This document shows, in pieces, positions 43,989 through 54,701 of a DNA stretch of 64,000 bases. Origin of the DNA: Flavobacteriales bacterium (GTDB taxonomy: Bacteria; Bacteroidota; Bacteroidia; Flavobacteriales_F; PHOS-HE28). The first letter of the stretch is position 1. Every line of letters begins with the position of its first letter. Below the pieces are notes generated by a model. It did no database searches. It was given only the letters and a program-made list of their open reading frames with translations, and was not told the origin of the DNA. The position numbers were made by a program, and so were the translations under genes. The stretch is taken from contig JAGFIV010000026.1 of the NCBI GenBank assembly GCA_024103275.1, positions 23,467 to 87,466 on the forward strand, read 5' to 3'.

Positions 43989-45881
43989 TTATTCCTTCAG
44001 GAACCCGGTGGACTGCAATGGCGTGCCGTCAGGCAGTAGGACCCGGACGGAATACCAACCCGTGGACAAGCCGTCCAATGCAACACCGATCGTTTGATCG
44101 CCACGTTGCACCCCTTTTTCATGGACGGCCAGGATGCGCCCCGTGGCATCATGCACCTCTACTGCGGCTGTGCCGTCCCGGGGGGCGAAAAATGCAATGT
44201 TGAGCTGCTCCGTGGCGGGATTGGGGAACAGGGCCGGCCGGGGCACCCCCCCTTCCATGAAGGCCACCACGCTGTGGCTGTGGTCATAGGCACCATCGCG
44301 GTCCACTTGGCGCAGGCGGTAGTAGTTGGCCCCGTCCAAGGGGCTGGTGTCGGCGAAGCGGTAGGAGTTGGGGAAAAGGGATTCGCCCACGGCATCCACC
44401 TTCCCGATGGGCACGAAGTCCACGTTGTCCGCACTGCGTTCGACCTCGAAATAGGCGGCTCCCCGCTCGGTGGCGGTGGTCCATTCCACAATGATCACGC
44501 GTTGGCGGGGGGTGGCATCCAATGCCAGCAGCTCCACCGGCAATGTCGTGCAATTCAGCGAGGCCCCGTTGGAAAGGTTCCAGTCCAGGTCAAACGCCTG
44601 CCCGCTGGCCGACCAGTTGTCCACATAGAGCACATAGACCTTGCCGGCGGTCACGGTCATGGTTTGCACCCATCCGTTGTTGCTGGCCGGCGGGGCGTAG
44701 GCACCCTCCGAGGTATCGGTGGCCCCGTTGCCCATGCCGGTAACGGTGTTCGTCTGGTTGTTGAGGACCCCATTGCCATCGAAGTAGCTGCAGCGGGCCG
44801 GGGGGCCGGTGGGGCATTGGGCGGCATCGTAAGGTCCCCACAATGCAAAGTCGTAGTCGTCCGTGGGGTTTGTGGGCGTGATGGTGAATCCCAGGGTGCC
44901 GCTGGCGCTGGGGGAAAAGTAGTACCAGGAGCCCTGCATCTCGTGGCTCAGCAGGCAGCCGCGATTGCTCGCGCTGAGGTCCTTGAAGCAACCCATGGTG
45001 ACGCTGTTGCTGGTGATGCTTTGGTCGCTGCAAATGGTGACCCCTCCGCGGCAATCCTGCTGGATCGCGGGCACGGGGGTGTTCTGGCAGTCCACGTTCA
45101 CGGTTACGGCATGGTTGTCCACGGGCGGATGGTTGCTGGCATACAGGCAATCCGTGCCGTGGGCACTCAGCGAAAAGGAATTTTCCGCATAGTAGGTATG
45201 GCCGTTGATGTGGTATGTCATTTGGACCACATCCCCATCGAAGACCTGCAAGTCAAGAATGCCCTCGTATCCGGTGGTAAGCGTCCAATTGCCAATGGAG
45301 ACCCCGTTCACCACCACTTCCACATAGGCGTTCCCTCCGTAGCCTGTCCATCCGTCCCCGAAGGTATCAAAGAGGTGAAGCGTGTACAAGCAATCACCGG
45401 ACGTGAAAACGCACAGGCTGCCGTTCATGGCAGAGTTTGAGAGGTATCGCTGCACACGCACGTAATAGGTGGTACCCGGCACGGTTTCGATGGTCACGGT
45501 CTCCGTGCCGCCCCCACCCGCCACGTTCGAGCACCCCAGCACAGGGCCGGCACATGATGCCAGGACATGCAGGATGGCATCCCCGCCCGCAGGCGTGTAT
45601 TGCACGGTGGTCACCCCCCCCGTGGCCACAAAATTCCCCCATGCGTCATCGTAGTTGCCTGCATTGCAGCCGCCGGGATTATAGGTGGCGGTGTAGGCGG
45701 CGGGTTTGTTGAAGGCGACCGGAACGCAAGTGCCATTCACCGGGTACCGGTTCGCCATGGCTGCGGTGCACGTATTATTGGATGTTTGGCCATACGACCA
45801 CGGTGCCGCCAGGAAAGTGGCGAGCAAAGGCAGGGAACGCCATAGGGCGGAAAGGTTCCGGGGGTAATGGTTCATCAGCAT
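43989..45881 (-). CDS. Secreted protein with T9SS type A sorting domain, paralogue of the CUB protein
   Basis: 630 residues from ATG 45881 (ATG 45875 also possible). Signal peptide ending near SYGQ (about 32). An N-terminal PPC-like beta domain is followed by GDCLYTLHLFDTFGDGWTG (about 162), a calcium-loop-like repeat also present in the gene at 33045; then QDCRGGVTICSDQS (about 271), the YYFSPSASGTLGFTITPTN block, [20 protein letters not shown], a fibronectin-like WTTATERGAAYFEVERSADN part and the CTD with LFPNPATEQLNIAF near 550, ending GWYSVRVLLPDG and FLKE. It is delivered by T9SS; adhesion is likely but unproven. -7-like TGCATTTG at 45891-45898. Confidence 0.82.
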   Translation of the reverse strand: MLMNHYPRNLSALWRSLPLLATFLAAPWSYGQTSNNTCTAAMANRYPVNGTCVPVAFNKPAAYTATYNPGGCNAGNYDDAWGNFVATGGVTTVQYTPAGGDAILHVLASCAGPVLGCSNVAGGGGTETVTIETVPGTTYYVRVQRYLSNSAMNGSLCVFTSGDCLYTLHLFDTFGDGWTGYGGNAYVEVVVNGVSIGNWTLTTGYEGILDLQVFDGDVVQMTYHINGHTYYAENSFSLSAHGTDCLYASNHPPVDNHAVTVNVDCQNTPVPAIQQDCRGGVTICSDQSITSNSVTMGCFKDLSASNRGCLLSHEMQGSWYYFSPSASGTLGFTITPTNPTDDYDFALWGPYDAAQCPTGPPARCSYFDGNGVLNNQTNTVTGMGNGATDTSEGAYAPPASNNGWVQTMTVTAGKVYVLYVDNWSASGQAFDLDWNLSNGASLNCTTLPVELLALDATPRQRVIIVEWTTATERGAAYFEVERSADNVDFVPIGKVDAVGESLFPNSYRFADTSPLDGANYYRLRQVDRDGAYDHSHSVVAFMEGGVPRPALFPNPATEQLNIAFFAPRDGTAAVEVHDATGRILAVHEKGVQRGDQTIGVALDGLSTGWYSVRVLLPDGTPLQSTGFLKE

Positions 45882-46509
45882 GGCCCGTTTCAAATGCAAT
45901 GTTTGTGTCGGTGCTTTTTCCCTTCCGGGCGGATTTTGGACACGGAACGAATTCCGCTTTGTTACGACAACTAAGATGAAATGGTTTTCGATGAATGTCA
46001 ATGCTGGTATCACGAATTATCAACAATGTTCGACGAATACGGTATTTCACGGAGCATCGCCAAGGCATCGGCTGAAGCATGGCATCACGCCAACCGTGCC
46101 ATGATCCACGCCGTTGGCCAGCCCGGGCCCTACCGACGGGCCCCATCCCAATGGCGCTACATTCAATCTACGGCGCGCTCAACTACCCATTGAAGGCGTG
46201 GCCGGCAGCCCCAATTATTGGCGCCGCCATGGCGAGGGCATGTCAGCGCAAAAGGCAAGGCCCTCCCCCTTACCTGCCTTACCTGCCTTACCTGCCTTAC
46301 CTGCCTTACACGCCTTACACGCCTTACACGCATTACACGCATTACGCACCTCACACCCCTCACCCCATCCTACGGTCATTACCAAGGCCAGATGAGCGTG
46401 GCCGACCGGCACATCGAAACCGTCCCCGCAGACTATGGCAGGAACGCCCGAACGGTTGATCAAGGCATCGGCAATCTCGCCCCGGCCGCTGTCCGGGCAC
46501 CGGCCACGG
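45882..46509. other. Non-coding region with a 9-bp minisatellite
   Basis: Between the T9SS gene start and the birA stop. The only structure is the tandem array at 46268-46366 and a -7-like box at 45891-45898. Open frames through the array give low-complexity repeats (such as runs of Lys-Ala-Gly) and are not genes. Confidence 0.6.
46268..46366. repeat. Tandem array of 9-bp units, 9 clear and 2 decayed copies
   Basis: Four copies of CCTTACCTG, three of CCTTACACG, one CATTACACG, one CATTACGCA, then decayed CCTCACACC and CCTCACCCC. The order runs from uniform to decayed, suggesting ongoing copy change at the left end. The array is not coding. The unit is a multiple of three and is not CRISPR-like (no spacers). 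Confidence 0.92.
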
Positions 46510-47289
46510 TCACCCCCTGTCGAACCGCAGCCGTTCCAAACCAAAAGCCCCCACCCTGCCCGCCTCGTCCTCGGCCAAGAGGCGGCCATTGTTGTCCACG
46601 TCCAATGGCCGCAACATCACCGGTGCCCCGTCCAGGCGGAAGGCTGCGAAGCGGCCGCGGACCCATAACCGCGCGCGATAGGCCTGTGCCACTTCATCGG
46701 CATGGGCGATCAGGCACCCCCACCAATGCTCCATGCGTGCCGCCAATTCACTGAACACCTCGCGCACCTCGTGCCGCACGCCGGTCTTCTGCAGCAGGCT
46801 GGTGGCCCGCATGTCCGGTGGCCATCCGCTGCTGTTCACATTGAGGCCGATGCCCACGATGGCCGCAGATAGCAGGGCCCCCTGCAACTCGTTCGCGATC
46901 AATATCCCGGCCACCTTGTCCCCGTCCACCAGCACGTCATTGGGCCATTTGATGCACACCTCTGGCACCGTCCGGCCCGACCTTTCGATGGCCCCGACGA
47001 CCACATCATGCACCGCCAACGCGGCTGCCTTGGCCAGGCCGAACTGGTGCGCCGCCGGAAACGCCCGGGGCAACAGGATGAAGCTCACCGCCAAGTCGAG
47101 CCCGCGCTGGGTGCTCCATGTGCGTCCGCGTTGTCCTCGGCCATGGGTCTGGGCATGTGCCAACACCGCCGTGCCATGGGGCAGGTAGAGCCGCACCCGT
47201 TCACCGGCCGCATAACGGTTGGTGCTGTCCACCTCATCGAGTTCGATGACCCGATGACCGATACGTGGCTGACCTGGCATGGTGAACAT
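46510..47289 (-). CDS. birA: Biotin--[acetyl-CoA-carboxylase] ligase (class I BirA, no DNA-binding domain)
   Basis: 259 residues. It activates biotin with ATP and attaches it to a carboxyl-carrier lysine. Family motifs: LDEVDSTNRYA, the biotinyl-AMP loop HGRGQRGRTW, KWPNDVLVDGDKVAGILIAN and GIGLNVNSSG. The N-terminal helix-turn-helix of E. coli BirA is missing, so this is the non-repressor type. An alternative ATG at 47280 is possible. The gene is divergent from rsfS with 70 bp between starts. Confidence 0.93.
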   Translation of the reverse strand: MFTMPGQPRIGHRVIELDEVDSTNRYAAGERVRLYLPHGTAVLAHAQTHGRGQRGRTWSTQRGLDLAVSFILLPRAFPAAHQFGLAKAAALAVHDVVVGAIERSGRTVPEVCIKWPNDVLVDGDKVAGILIANELQGALLSAAIVGIGLNVNSSGWPPDMRATSLLQKTGVRHEVREVFSELAARMEHWWGCLIAHADEVAQAYRARLWVRGRFAAFRLDGAPVMLRPLDVDNNGRLLAEDEAGRVGAFGLERLRFDRG

Positions 47290-47323
47290 GACGGCCGCTT
47301 TTCGACGGCCCGCGCTTCATGCG

Positions 47324-47331
47324 TACCTTTG
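47324..47331 (+). promoter_or_regulatory. -7 promoter box for rsfS-ftsH
   Basis: A perfect TACCTTTG, 28 bp before ATG 47360. The -33 zone has TTTTCG (from 47299), a weak match. It probably drives rsfS and ftsH, maybe through cdsA. Confidence 0.55.
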
Positions 47332-47359
47332 AACGCTTAAAGCGCCCAAGATAGAACGC

Positions 47360-47737
47360 ATGAAGAAAGCCCGAAGGCCAGACCCCGCCAAACAATTGGT
47401 GGATGCCGTGGTCCAAGGCATGCAGGAAGTGAAGGCGAAGGACATTGTGCACCTGGACATGCGCGGTGTGCCCAATGCGGTTTGCGACCACTTCATCATT
47501 TGCCACGGCGATTCAACCACCCAGGTGGAGGCCATCGCCCGAAGCGTGGAACGGTACACCCTGCAACAGGCACATGAAAAACCTTGGCACACCGAAGGGC
47601 TGGACAATGCCACCTGGGTATTGCTGGATTATGTGGACGTGGTGGTACACATCTTCCAGCGTGACCTGCGCACCTATTACGGGCTGGACCACCTGTGGGC
47701 CGACGCCATCCGCAATACTTACGACAACGTAGCCTGA
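47360..47737 (+). CDS. rsfS: Ribosome silencing factor RsfS
   Basis: 125 residues. RsfS binds L14 on the 50S subunit and blocks joining with 30S during starvation. Signatures: KAKDIVHLDMRGVPNAVCDH, FIICHGDSTTQVEAIARSVE, GLDNATWVLLDYVDVVVHIF and DLRTYYGLDHLWADA. The length and the pairing with ftsH 11 bp downstream match other Bacteroidota genomes. Co-transcription with ftsH is expected. Confidence 0.95.
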   Translation: MKKARRPDPAKQLVDAVVQGMQEVKAKDIVHLDMRGVPNAVCDHFIICHGDSTTQVEAIARSVERYTLQQAHEKPWHTEGLDNATWVLLDYVDVVVHIFQRDLRTYYGLDHLWADAIRNTYDNVA

Positions 47738-47748
47738 CCCCCAAAGCC

Positions 47749-49770
<2,022 letters not shown>

Positions 49771-49780
49771 TCCGGCGGCC

Positions 49781-50584
49781 ATGAACGAATTGGCTACCCG
49801 GGCAGCGACTGGTGCGGTCTATGTGGCCCTCACGTTGGGCGCTGCCTGGGCAGGACCTGTTACCACGGCCTTGCTGTTCCTCCCGGTCACGCTGGTGGCC
49901 GCGCGTGAGATGCAACGCCTGCTAACGCCAAAGGAACAGCCTGCGGATGCCACCGGTGCGATGCTTTTGGCCGCCTGGGTGTATGCCGCAATGGTGGCTG
50001 CCGCCCTCTTTCCGGGGCTGCCCCCGGCCTTTCCCGCCGCCGCCATTGTTGCCGGGGTACTGGGCGGGGTGGTGCTGCTGCTCTGGCGGCCGGTGGCGCC
50101 ACCGCGCCAAGCGATGGGATCCTTGTTGATGACCGTGTTCCTGGTGGCCCTGCCGTTCGGCCTGATACCCTCCTTGATGACGGGCGGGCCCTGGCTTTTC
50201 ATCGGCTTCATGCTGTTGTTGTGGACCAATGACACCGGCGCCTACCTCGTGGGCCGGGCCATCGGCCGCACGGGGTTGTTGCGCCGTGTCAGCCCAAAGA
50301 AGACCGTGGAAGGCCTGGTGGGCGGCATCGCGCTGGCCGTGGCCGCCGGTGCCACGCTCGCCCGGTTCCGGCCGGAACTGGGCATGGCCGGGTGGATGAT
50401 CTGCGCCTTGGTGGTCTCCGTGGCCGCCACCTTGGGCGACCTGCTGGAATCGGCCCTCAAGCGCGAGGCGGGCGTGAAGGACAGCGGCCGTGTGCTGCCC
50501 GGACACGGTGGCATCCTGGACCGTTTCGACGGTTTCCTGTTGGCCATGCCTGCCATGGTGGTGGCCGTGGAGTGGATGCGCTGA
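49781..50584 (+). CDS. cdsA: Phosphatidate cytidylyltransferase (CDP-diacylglycerol synthase)
   Basis: 267 residues, six to eight hydrophobic helices. It makes CDP-diacylglycerol from phosphatidate and CTP for phospholipid synthesis. The family signature near the C-terminus is present: ESALKREAGVKDSGRVLPGH, then GGILDRFDGFLLAMP. LWTNDTGAYLVGRAIGRT and SPKKTVEGLVGG are conserved loops. The gene begins 10 bp after ftsH and is followed, after a 214-bp gap with its own -7 box, by psd, which acts later in the same pathway. Confidence 0.95.
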   Translation: MNELATRAATGAVYVALTLGAAWAGPVTTALLFLPVTLVAAREMQRLLTPKEQPADATGAMLLAAWVYAAMVAAALFPGLPPAFPAAAIVAGVLGGVVLLLWRPVAPPRQAMGSLLMTVFLVALPFGLIPSLMTGGPWLFIGFMLLLWTNDTGAYLVGRAIGRTGLLRRVSPKKTVEGLVGGIALAVAAGATLARFRPELGMAGWMICALVVSVAATLGDLLESALKREAGVKDSGRVLPGHGGILDRFDGFLLAMPAMVVAVEWMR

Positions 50585-50778
50585 ACCATCGGCCGCAGGG
50601 CGTCAACCGCTTGATCACAAGGTCCGGGACAGAATACCCGGACTCCAACATGCCCGGCCAGCCGAGGACTCGCGGCCGTCCCCGTCGGCAGTCCCGGCCG
50701 TCCGGCATTTATCAGCCTACGCGAAGGGGATGCAGGGCCGCAGTGTTGAACGCCCAGCACCCTACGCGGCCGCCCCGT

Positions 50779-50786
50779 TATCTTTG
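50779..50786 (+). promoter_or_regulatory. -7 promoter box for psd
   Basis: A perfect TATCTTTG, 12 bp before ATG 50799. No TTG lies at 19-21 bp. It supports ATG 50799 over a frame open back to 50490, which runs inside cdsA. Confidence 0.55.
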
Positions 50787-50798
50787 GCCGCTGCACCC

Positions 50799-51455
50799 AT
50801 GCGCATCCACCGCGAAGGCATACCTTCCATCCTGTTGACCGGTGGCTTGGCCTGCATCGCGATGTACATGGCTTGGCGATGGCTTCCCGGGGCCGCCGCC
50901 GCCGTGCCGATGGTGGCCATCGCTTGCCTGTTCGGCCTGGTGGTGTGGTTTTTCCGCGTGCCCGTGCGTCCACGACTGCCCCGCGATGGCCAGGTCCTTT
51001 CGCCTTGCGACGGGAAAGTGGTGGTGGTGGAGGATGTGATGGAGGATGAGTATTTCCAGGACAAGCGCAAGCAGGTTTCCATCTTCATGAGCCCGCTGAA
51101 CGTGCATATCAATTACCACCCCGTGGGCGGCGTCACCACGTACCGCAAGTACCATCCGGGCAAATACCTCGTTGCCTGGCATCCCAAGAGCAGCACCGAA
51201 AATGAGCGCGCAACCGTGGTGGTGAAGGACCCCGCTTTCGGCGAGGTCCTGGTGCGCCAGATCGCCGGTGCCCTGGCCCGGCGCATCTGCACCTATCCGC
51301 AAACCGGCGATGCCGTTGAGCAGGGCACCGAGCTGGGCTTCATCAAGTTCGGCTCTAGGGTGGACCTGCTGCTTCCGCTTTCCGCTGAGGTCGCCGTGCG
51401 CATTGGCGACCGTGTGAAAGGTGCCGGCACGGTGATCGCCAACCTGAAACCGTGA
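50799..51455 (+). CDS. psd: Phosphatidylserine decarboxylase, short (type II) form
   Basis: 218 residues. It decarboxylates phosphatidylserine to phosphatidylethanolamine. N-terminal membrane helices (SILLTGGLACIAMYMAW, VPMVAIACLFGLVVWFF) precede the catalytic part: LSPCDGKVVVVEDV, VSIFMSPLNVHINYHPVGG and the self-cleavage site with FIKFGSRVDLLLP, where the Gly-Ser bond gives the pyruvoyl group. The length (about 220) is normal for this type. The TGA overlaps an alternative GTG start of the next gene; the ATG used there lies 2 bp later. Confidence 0.93.
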   Translation: MRIHREGIPSILLTGGLACIAMYMAWRWLPGAAAAVPMVAIACLFGLVVWFFRVPVRPRLPRDGQVLSPCDGKVVVVEDVMEDEYFQDKRKQVSIFMSPLNVHINYHPVGGVTTYRKYHPGKYLVAWHPKSSTENERATVVVKDPAFGEVLVRQIAGALARRICTYPQTGDAVEQGTELGFIKFGSRVDLLLPLSAEVAVRIGDRVKGAGTVIANLKP

Positions 51456-51457
51456 CC

Positions 51458-51985
51458 ATGCGCCCGTCCATTCTCATTCCCATCCTTCTCCTCGGCGTAG
51501 CCTGCGGGCAGCAACCTGCCACCCATGGCCCCGCGCAGCAGACAGACACCACCCCGGCAGTTCCGCAGGCACCGGCAGCGGCGGCAACCGGCAATGCCCC
51601 TCCCGCACCCGGGCTGATCGAGCTGCACACACTAAGGGGTAGCAACCTGCGCTTCGACGGGGTGTACGGCCATGCCGTAGGCAACATCCAATACTTCATG
51701 CGTTTCTTCGGGCGCGGCAACGTGGCGCTGATAGCCGGGCGGCAAGAACCGACGGACCCGGTGGACCTGCGCGGCTTCCTTACCCAGGATGCACGAAGCG
51801 GGGTGAACCAGGTGCACAACGTGCCCGTTACATCACGCAACGACAGCTTGTTTTTCACCACCATGGCCCTGCGCGGGGCCATCACCTACGCCGGGGTGGC
51901 CATGGGCGACAGTGTACGCTTCCTCAAGCACAGCAAGATCACCGGCAGGAAGGAGGTGATCACCTACCGTTTCCAGCCTTATTGA
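51458..51985 (+). CDS. Putative lipoprotein of unknown function
   Basis: 175 residues. A lipoprotein signal (ILIPILLLGVACGQ, Cys near residue 15) is followed by an Ala/Pro/Thr/Gln-rich linker and a compact beta domain: RGSNLRFDGVYGHAVGNIQY, FMRFFGRGNVALIAGRQEPT, LFFTTMALRGAITYAGVAMG. I do not recognise the family. GTG 51452 is also in frame; ATG 51458 keeps a normal signal length. It is convergent with yjjG, and the two coding regions overlap by 26 bp at their ends. Confidence 0.65.
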   Translation: MRPSILIPILLLGVACGQQPATHGPAQQTDTTPAVPQAPAAAATGNAPPAPGLIELHTLRGSNLRFDGVYGHAVGNIQYFMRFFGRGNVALIAGRQEPTDPVDLRGFLTQDARSGVNQVHNVPVTSRNDSLFFTTMALRGAITYAGVAMGDSVRFLKHSKITGRKEVITYRFQPY

Positions 51986-52682
51986 TCCCGGGCAACAGGA
52001 TCGGGCGCAGGTCGTCCAGGTTCCGGATTCGGTAAGTCGCCTGGGGATCCGCATCCCCCATGGGCGCGAAATGCACCTGGTCCATCCCTGCATTCCGTCC
52101 CCCTGCCACATCGGCCTCCGCGTTGTCGCCGATCATCAGGCTCTCTCCCGCGCGGGCACCGGCCGACCGCAAGGCATGCCGGAAGATCCGTGCCGAGGGT
52201 TTGGAGGCCCCGGCCATTTCACTGGTCAACACCACCTCGAAAAAGTCCCGGATGCCGGAGCACCGCAACTTCAACGCCTGGGTTCCGGTGAACCCGTTGG
52301 TGATGATGTGCAGGTGGTATGCGGGCCGCAGGTCCTGAAGCAAGGCTATTGCGCCCGGCATCAGCCTGGCCCGCCGGGGCGTACGCTCCATGTACTGCTC
52401 TTCCAACCGGCGGGCAAGCCCGCCATCCTCGATCCCGAAACGCGCCAAGGTCTCCTTGAACCGTAGCGCCCGCAACACCTCCTTGGGGATGATGCCGCCA
52501 TCAAGCTGCCGCCACAACGCGCCATTCACTTCCTCGTACGTCCGTATGAATTCATCAGGCTCCAAATGGTATCGGCCGTCCAGCAATTCCCTGGACAGTT
52601 CACCAAGCACTTCACGGGAGTTGGCCTGGAAATCCCACAGCGTATGGTCCAGGTCGAAAAACAGGTGCCGGTAATGTTTCAT
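51960..52682 (-). CDS. yjjG: YjjG-family pyrimidine 5'-nucleotidase (HAD superfamily)
   Basis: 240 residues from ATG 52682 (ATGA overlap with the upstream stop). HAD motifs: HLFFDLDHTLWDF (nucleophile Asp, motif I), IITNGFTGTQALKL (motif II with Thr/Ser), SKPSARIFRHAL (motif III Lys) and MIGDNAEADVAGGRNAGM (motif IV). YjjG hydrolyses non-canonical pyrimidine nucleotides such as those of 5-fluorouracil or dUMP, sanitising the pool. Its position after upp, the uracil salvage gene, supports that role. It may be the last gene of a seven-gene operon. Confidence 0.88.
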   Translation of the reverse strand: MKHYRHLFFDLDHTLWDFQANSREVLGELSRELLDGRYHLEPDEFIRTYEEVNGALWRQLDGGIIPKEVLRALRFKETLARFGIEDGGLARRLEEQYMERTPRRARLMPGAIALLQDLRPAYHLHIITNGFTGTQALKLRCSGIRDFFEVVLTSEMAGASKPSARIFRHALRSAGARAGESLMIGDNAEADVAGGRNAGMDQVHFAPMGDADPQATYRIRNLDDLRPILLPGINKAGNGR

Positions 52683-53134
52683 CCGGTGAACCGCCAGACC
52701 GCGCTGAGCACGAGGGACCATGCGGCCACGGCCATCAACAGCGTGGGCAATGCGCGTTTATCATGGCGGAAATACTTGGCCGCCAACAGGGCGGTGACGG
52801 GCACGGACAGGAACGGGGTGAGGACGAAAGCCAATCCCTTGAGGCCGTATGACCGCTTCACCCGCACGATCATACGGTTGGTGCGGGTGAACACCGCCTT
52901 CGCAGGCCGGCCCGCCGCCAAAGCTCGCCGCCGCCGCCGCAACGCTCGCTGGCGGAACCACTCCAGGATCTGGCGCCCGCCTCGATAAAAGATGATCGCC
53001 CCAAGCCCTCCCCCGGCAGCTGTTAAAAGCACCGTTTGCCAATAGGTATGGCCGAATTGGTAGGAAACGACCGGTGCGAAAAGGAACTTCAACATCCCCG
53101 CGGACATCACCGCCAAGGCATGCCAGGTCTCCAT
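52679..53134 (-). CDS. Small membrane protein of unknown function
   Basis: 151 residues with two N-terminal hydrophobic segments (LAVMSAGMLKFLFAPVVSYQ, TVLLTAAGGGLGAIIFY), a very basic middle (RALRRRRRALAAGRPAKAVF), and two C-terminal helices (GLAFVLTPFLSVPVTALLAA, ALPTLLMAVAAWSLVLSAVW). I recognise no family. It starts 2 bp after the upp stop and its own stop overlaps the yjjG start, so it is part of the operon. The basic loop suggests contact with nucleic acid or phospholipid heads, but that is speculation. Confidence 0.7.
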   Translation of the reverse strand: METWHALAVMSAGMLKFLFAPVVSYQFGHTYWQTVLLTAAGGGLGAIIFYRGGRQILEWFRQRALRRRRRALAAGRPAKAVFTRTNRMIVRVKRSYGLKGLAFVLTPFLSVPVTALLAAKYFRHDKRALPTLLMAVAAWSLVLSAVWRFTG

Positions 53135-53136
53135 GA

Positions 53137-53787
53137 TCAGGTCTTGTTGCCGTACGCCAGGTCGCCCGCATCGCCAAGCCCCGGTACGATGTAGGCCTCG
53201 GCGGTCATCTCCTCGTCCACCGCACCCAGCCAGAAGCGTGTGCCAGGCGGAAAATGCTTGCGGGCATACTCCACACCCTCGGTGCTGGCGATCACCGATA
53301 CCACGTGGATGGCCTTGGGGAGGCCCATGCGCAACATGGCCTTGTACACCAGCACCATGCTGCGGCCTGTGGCGAGCATCGGGTCGCTGATGACCAAGGT
53401 GCGTCCATCAATGGAGGGGCTGCTGAGGTATTCCACCTCCACATCAAAGCCGTCCTCGCCCTTGCGGTGCTTGCGGTAGGCGCTCACAAACGCATTCTCG
53501 GCCCGGTCGAAATAGTTGAGCAAGCCTTGATGGAGCGGCAGGCCCGCACGCAGGATGGTACACAGCACAGGCTGCTCCACAGGCAGTGCGGACAGGGCGA
53601 CACCCAACGGGGAGACGACCTCCTCCTCCCGGTATTCAAGGGTCTTGCTCAGTTCATAGGCGAAGACCTCGCCCATCCGCTCCAAATTGCGGCGGAACCG
53701 CAGGGGGTCCTTCTGCACCTTCACGTCGCGCAATTCGGCCAGGAAGCGGTTGGCCACGGAATGTTGTCGGTTGAGCTCCACCACCAT
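53137..53787 (-). CDS. upp: Uracil phosphoribosyltransferase
   Basis: 216 residues. It makes UMP from uracil and PRPP. Features: ILRAGLPLHQGLLNYFDRAE, VEYLSSPSIDGRTLVISDPM followed by LATGRSM, which is the PRPP loop (DPMLATGRS), VSVIASTEGVEYARKHFP and the uracil-binding VPGLGDAGDLAYGNK at the end. ATG 53787 is used; the frame is open further upstream inside the acyltransferase-like gene, whose stop lies 5 bp before. Together with yjjG it forms a pyrimidine pair in an otherwise polysaccharide-related operon. Confidence 0.94.
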   Translation of the reverse strand: MVVELNRQHSVANRFLAELRDVKVQKDPLRFRRNLERMGEVFAYELSKTLEYREEEVVSPLGVALSALPVEQPVLCTILRAGLPLHQGLLNYFDRAENAFVSAYRKHRKGEDGFDVEVEYLSSPSIDGRTLVISDPMLATGRSMVLVYKAMLRMGLPKAIHVVSVIASTEGVEYARKHFPPGTRFWLGAVDEEMTAEAYIVPGLGDAGDLAYGNKT

Positions 53788-53792
53788 GGGGG

Positions 53793-54701
53793 TCAAGGTT
53801 TGAGGTACCGGATCACCGGCGGAAGACGGTTCATCAAAGCTCGGAAATAAGGCACGGGCCGCGCCCCGAAGCCGGCATAGAACCGGGCCAGTTGCGGGTC
53901 GTTTCCGCCAGCAAGGTCCAAAATGGAACCGGATGCGGCAAATTCCGTGATCACATCGTCGATCAAGGCATGCATGGCGCCGAGCCCGCGCCCCTGTGCG
54001 TTGCTGATGCCCTTGAGGAAGACCACCTCGCGCGGCCCGCGCACGAACCACCCTGCGGCCAGGGGGCCCTGCGCCCCGATGACCATGCGCCCGAAGCCGG
54101 TCCCTTGCCCTTCCGTGGCCTTCATGATCCGCCCCATGGTGGCCTTCCGCCCGGCGTCCAGGTGCCAGCGTGCCAGCTGCCCCGATCCCTCGATGAACGC
54201 CAACACGACCCCGGCATCCACCTGGCGTTCCACCCTCGACCCCGAATTTTCCAGCTTGCGCAGGTTGCGGCGGTGGTTGGTGGAATAGCCGGAACGGATC
54301 GCGGCGGCGGTACCGCCCAGGTCCAGGACATGGTTCATGCGTATTTCCTGGTGGATCCCAAGCAGGGGTCCCGGGGTATCGCCCAGCAGGCAGATGTCCG
54401 CATAACGGTAGAGCTTCGGCAAGGCTTGCAGGAAGCGGCGGGCTTCCGCCGGTGCCGGCGATGGCGAATACGGCCCCAGATGCTGCACCATGATGGGCTG
54501 GAAGAGGTAGGCGATGCCGTATTTGCGCCGCCAGGTGAGGGGCATTTGGCTCCCCGTGGAATCATCCACCAAGGCATTCCATCCCGGTGCCGCGGCATCC
54601 AACGCGGCAGCGGTGCCATACCAGGCGGCATTTGCCGATGCGGCCAGCCGCCGGTCCCAGGCCGCCCGATCGATCTGGTGATGAAGCAGGTGCACGATCA
54701 T
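53793..54701 (-). CDS. GNAT/FemAB-like acyltransferase of a polysaccharide operon
   Basis: 302 residues from ATG 54701 (ATGA overlap with the upstream deacetylase). The N-terminal half reads like a lone FemAB domain: PLTWRRKYGIAYLFQPIMVQ, HLGPYSPSP, then SGYSTNHRRNLRKLENSGSR with the helical RRNLRK feature. The C-terminal half is acetyltransferase-like: GAQGPLAAGWFVRGPREVVF, GLGAMHALIDDVITEFA, GSILDLAGGNDPQLARFYAG. Such proteins transfer amino-acyl or acetyl groups in cell-wall or lipid synthesis, or act as BioF2-like acyltransferases. The substrate is unknown; the deacetylase next to it suggests acylation of an exposed amine. Confidence 0.68.
   Translation of the reverse strand: MIVHLLHHQIDRAAWDRRLAASANAAWYGTAAALDAAAPGWNALVDDSTGSQMPLTWRRKYGIAYLFQPIMVQHLGPYSPSPAPAEARRFLQALPKLYRYADICLLGDTPGPLLGIHQEIRMNHVLDLGGTAAAIRSGYSTNHRRNLRKLENSGSRVERQVDAGVVLAFIEGSGQLARWHLDAGRKATMGRIMKATEGQGTGFGRMVIGAQGPLAAGWFVRGPREVVFLKGISNAQGRGLGAMHALIDDVITEFAASGSILDLAGGNDPQLARFYAGFGARPVPYFRALMNRLPPVIRYLKP

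Noticed and set aside
46268..46366. CRISPR array
   Set aside because: The 9-bp units are contiguous with no spacers, and no cas genes are present.
46218..46754. Coding reading of the 9-bp tandem array (runs of Leu-Thr-Cys or Lys-Ala-Gly)
   Set aside because: The frames consist of the tandem unit, cross into birA on the wrong strand and lack any signal or start context.
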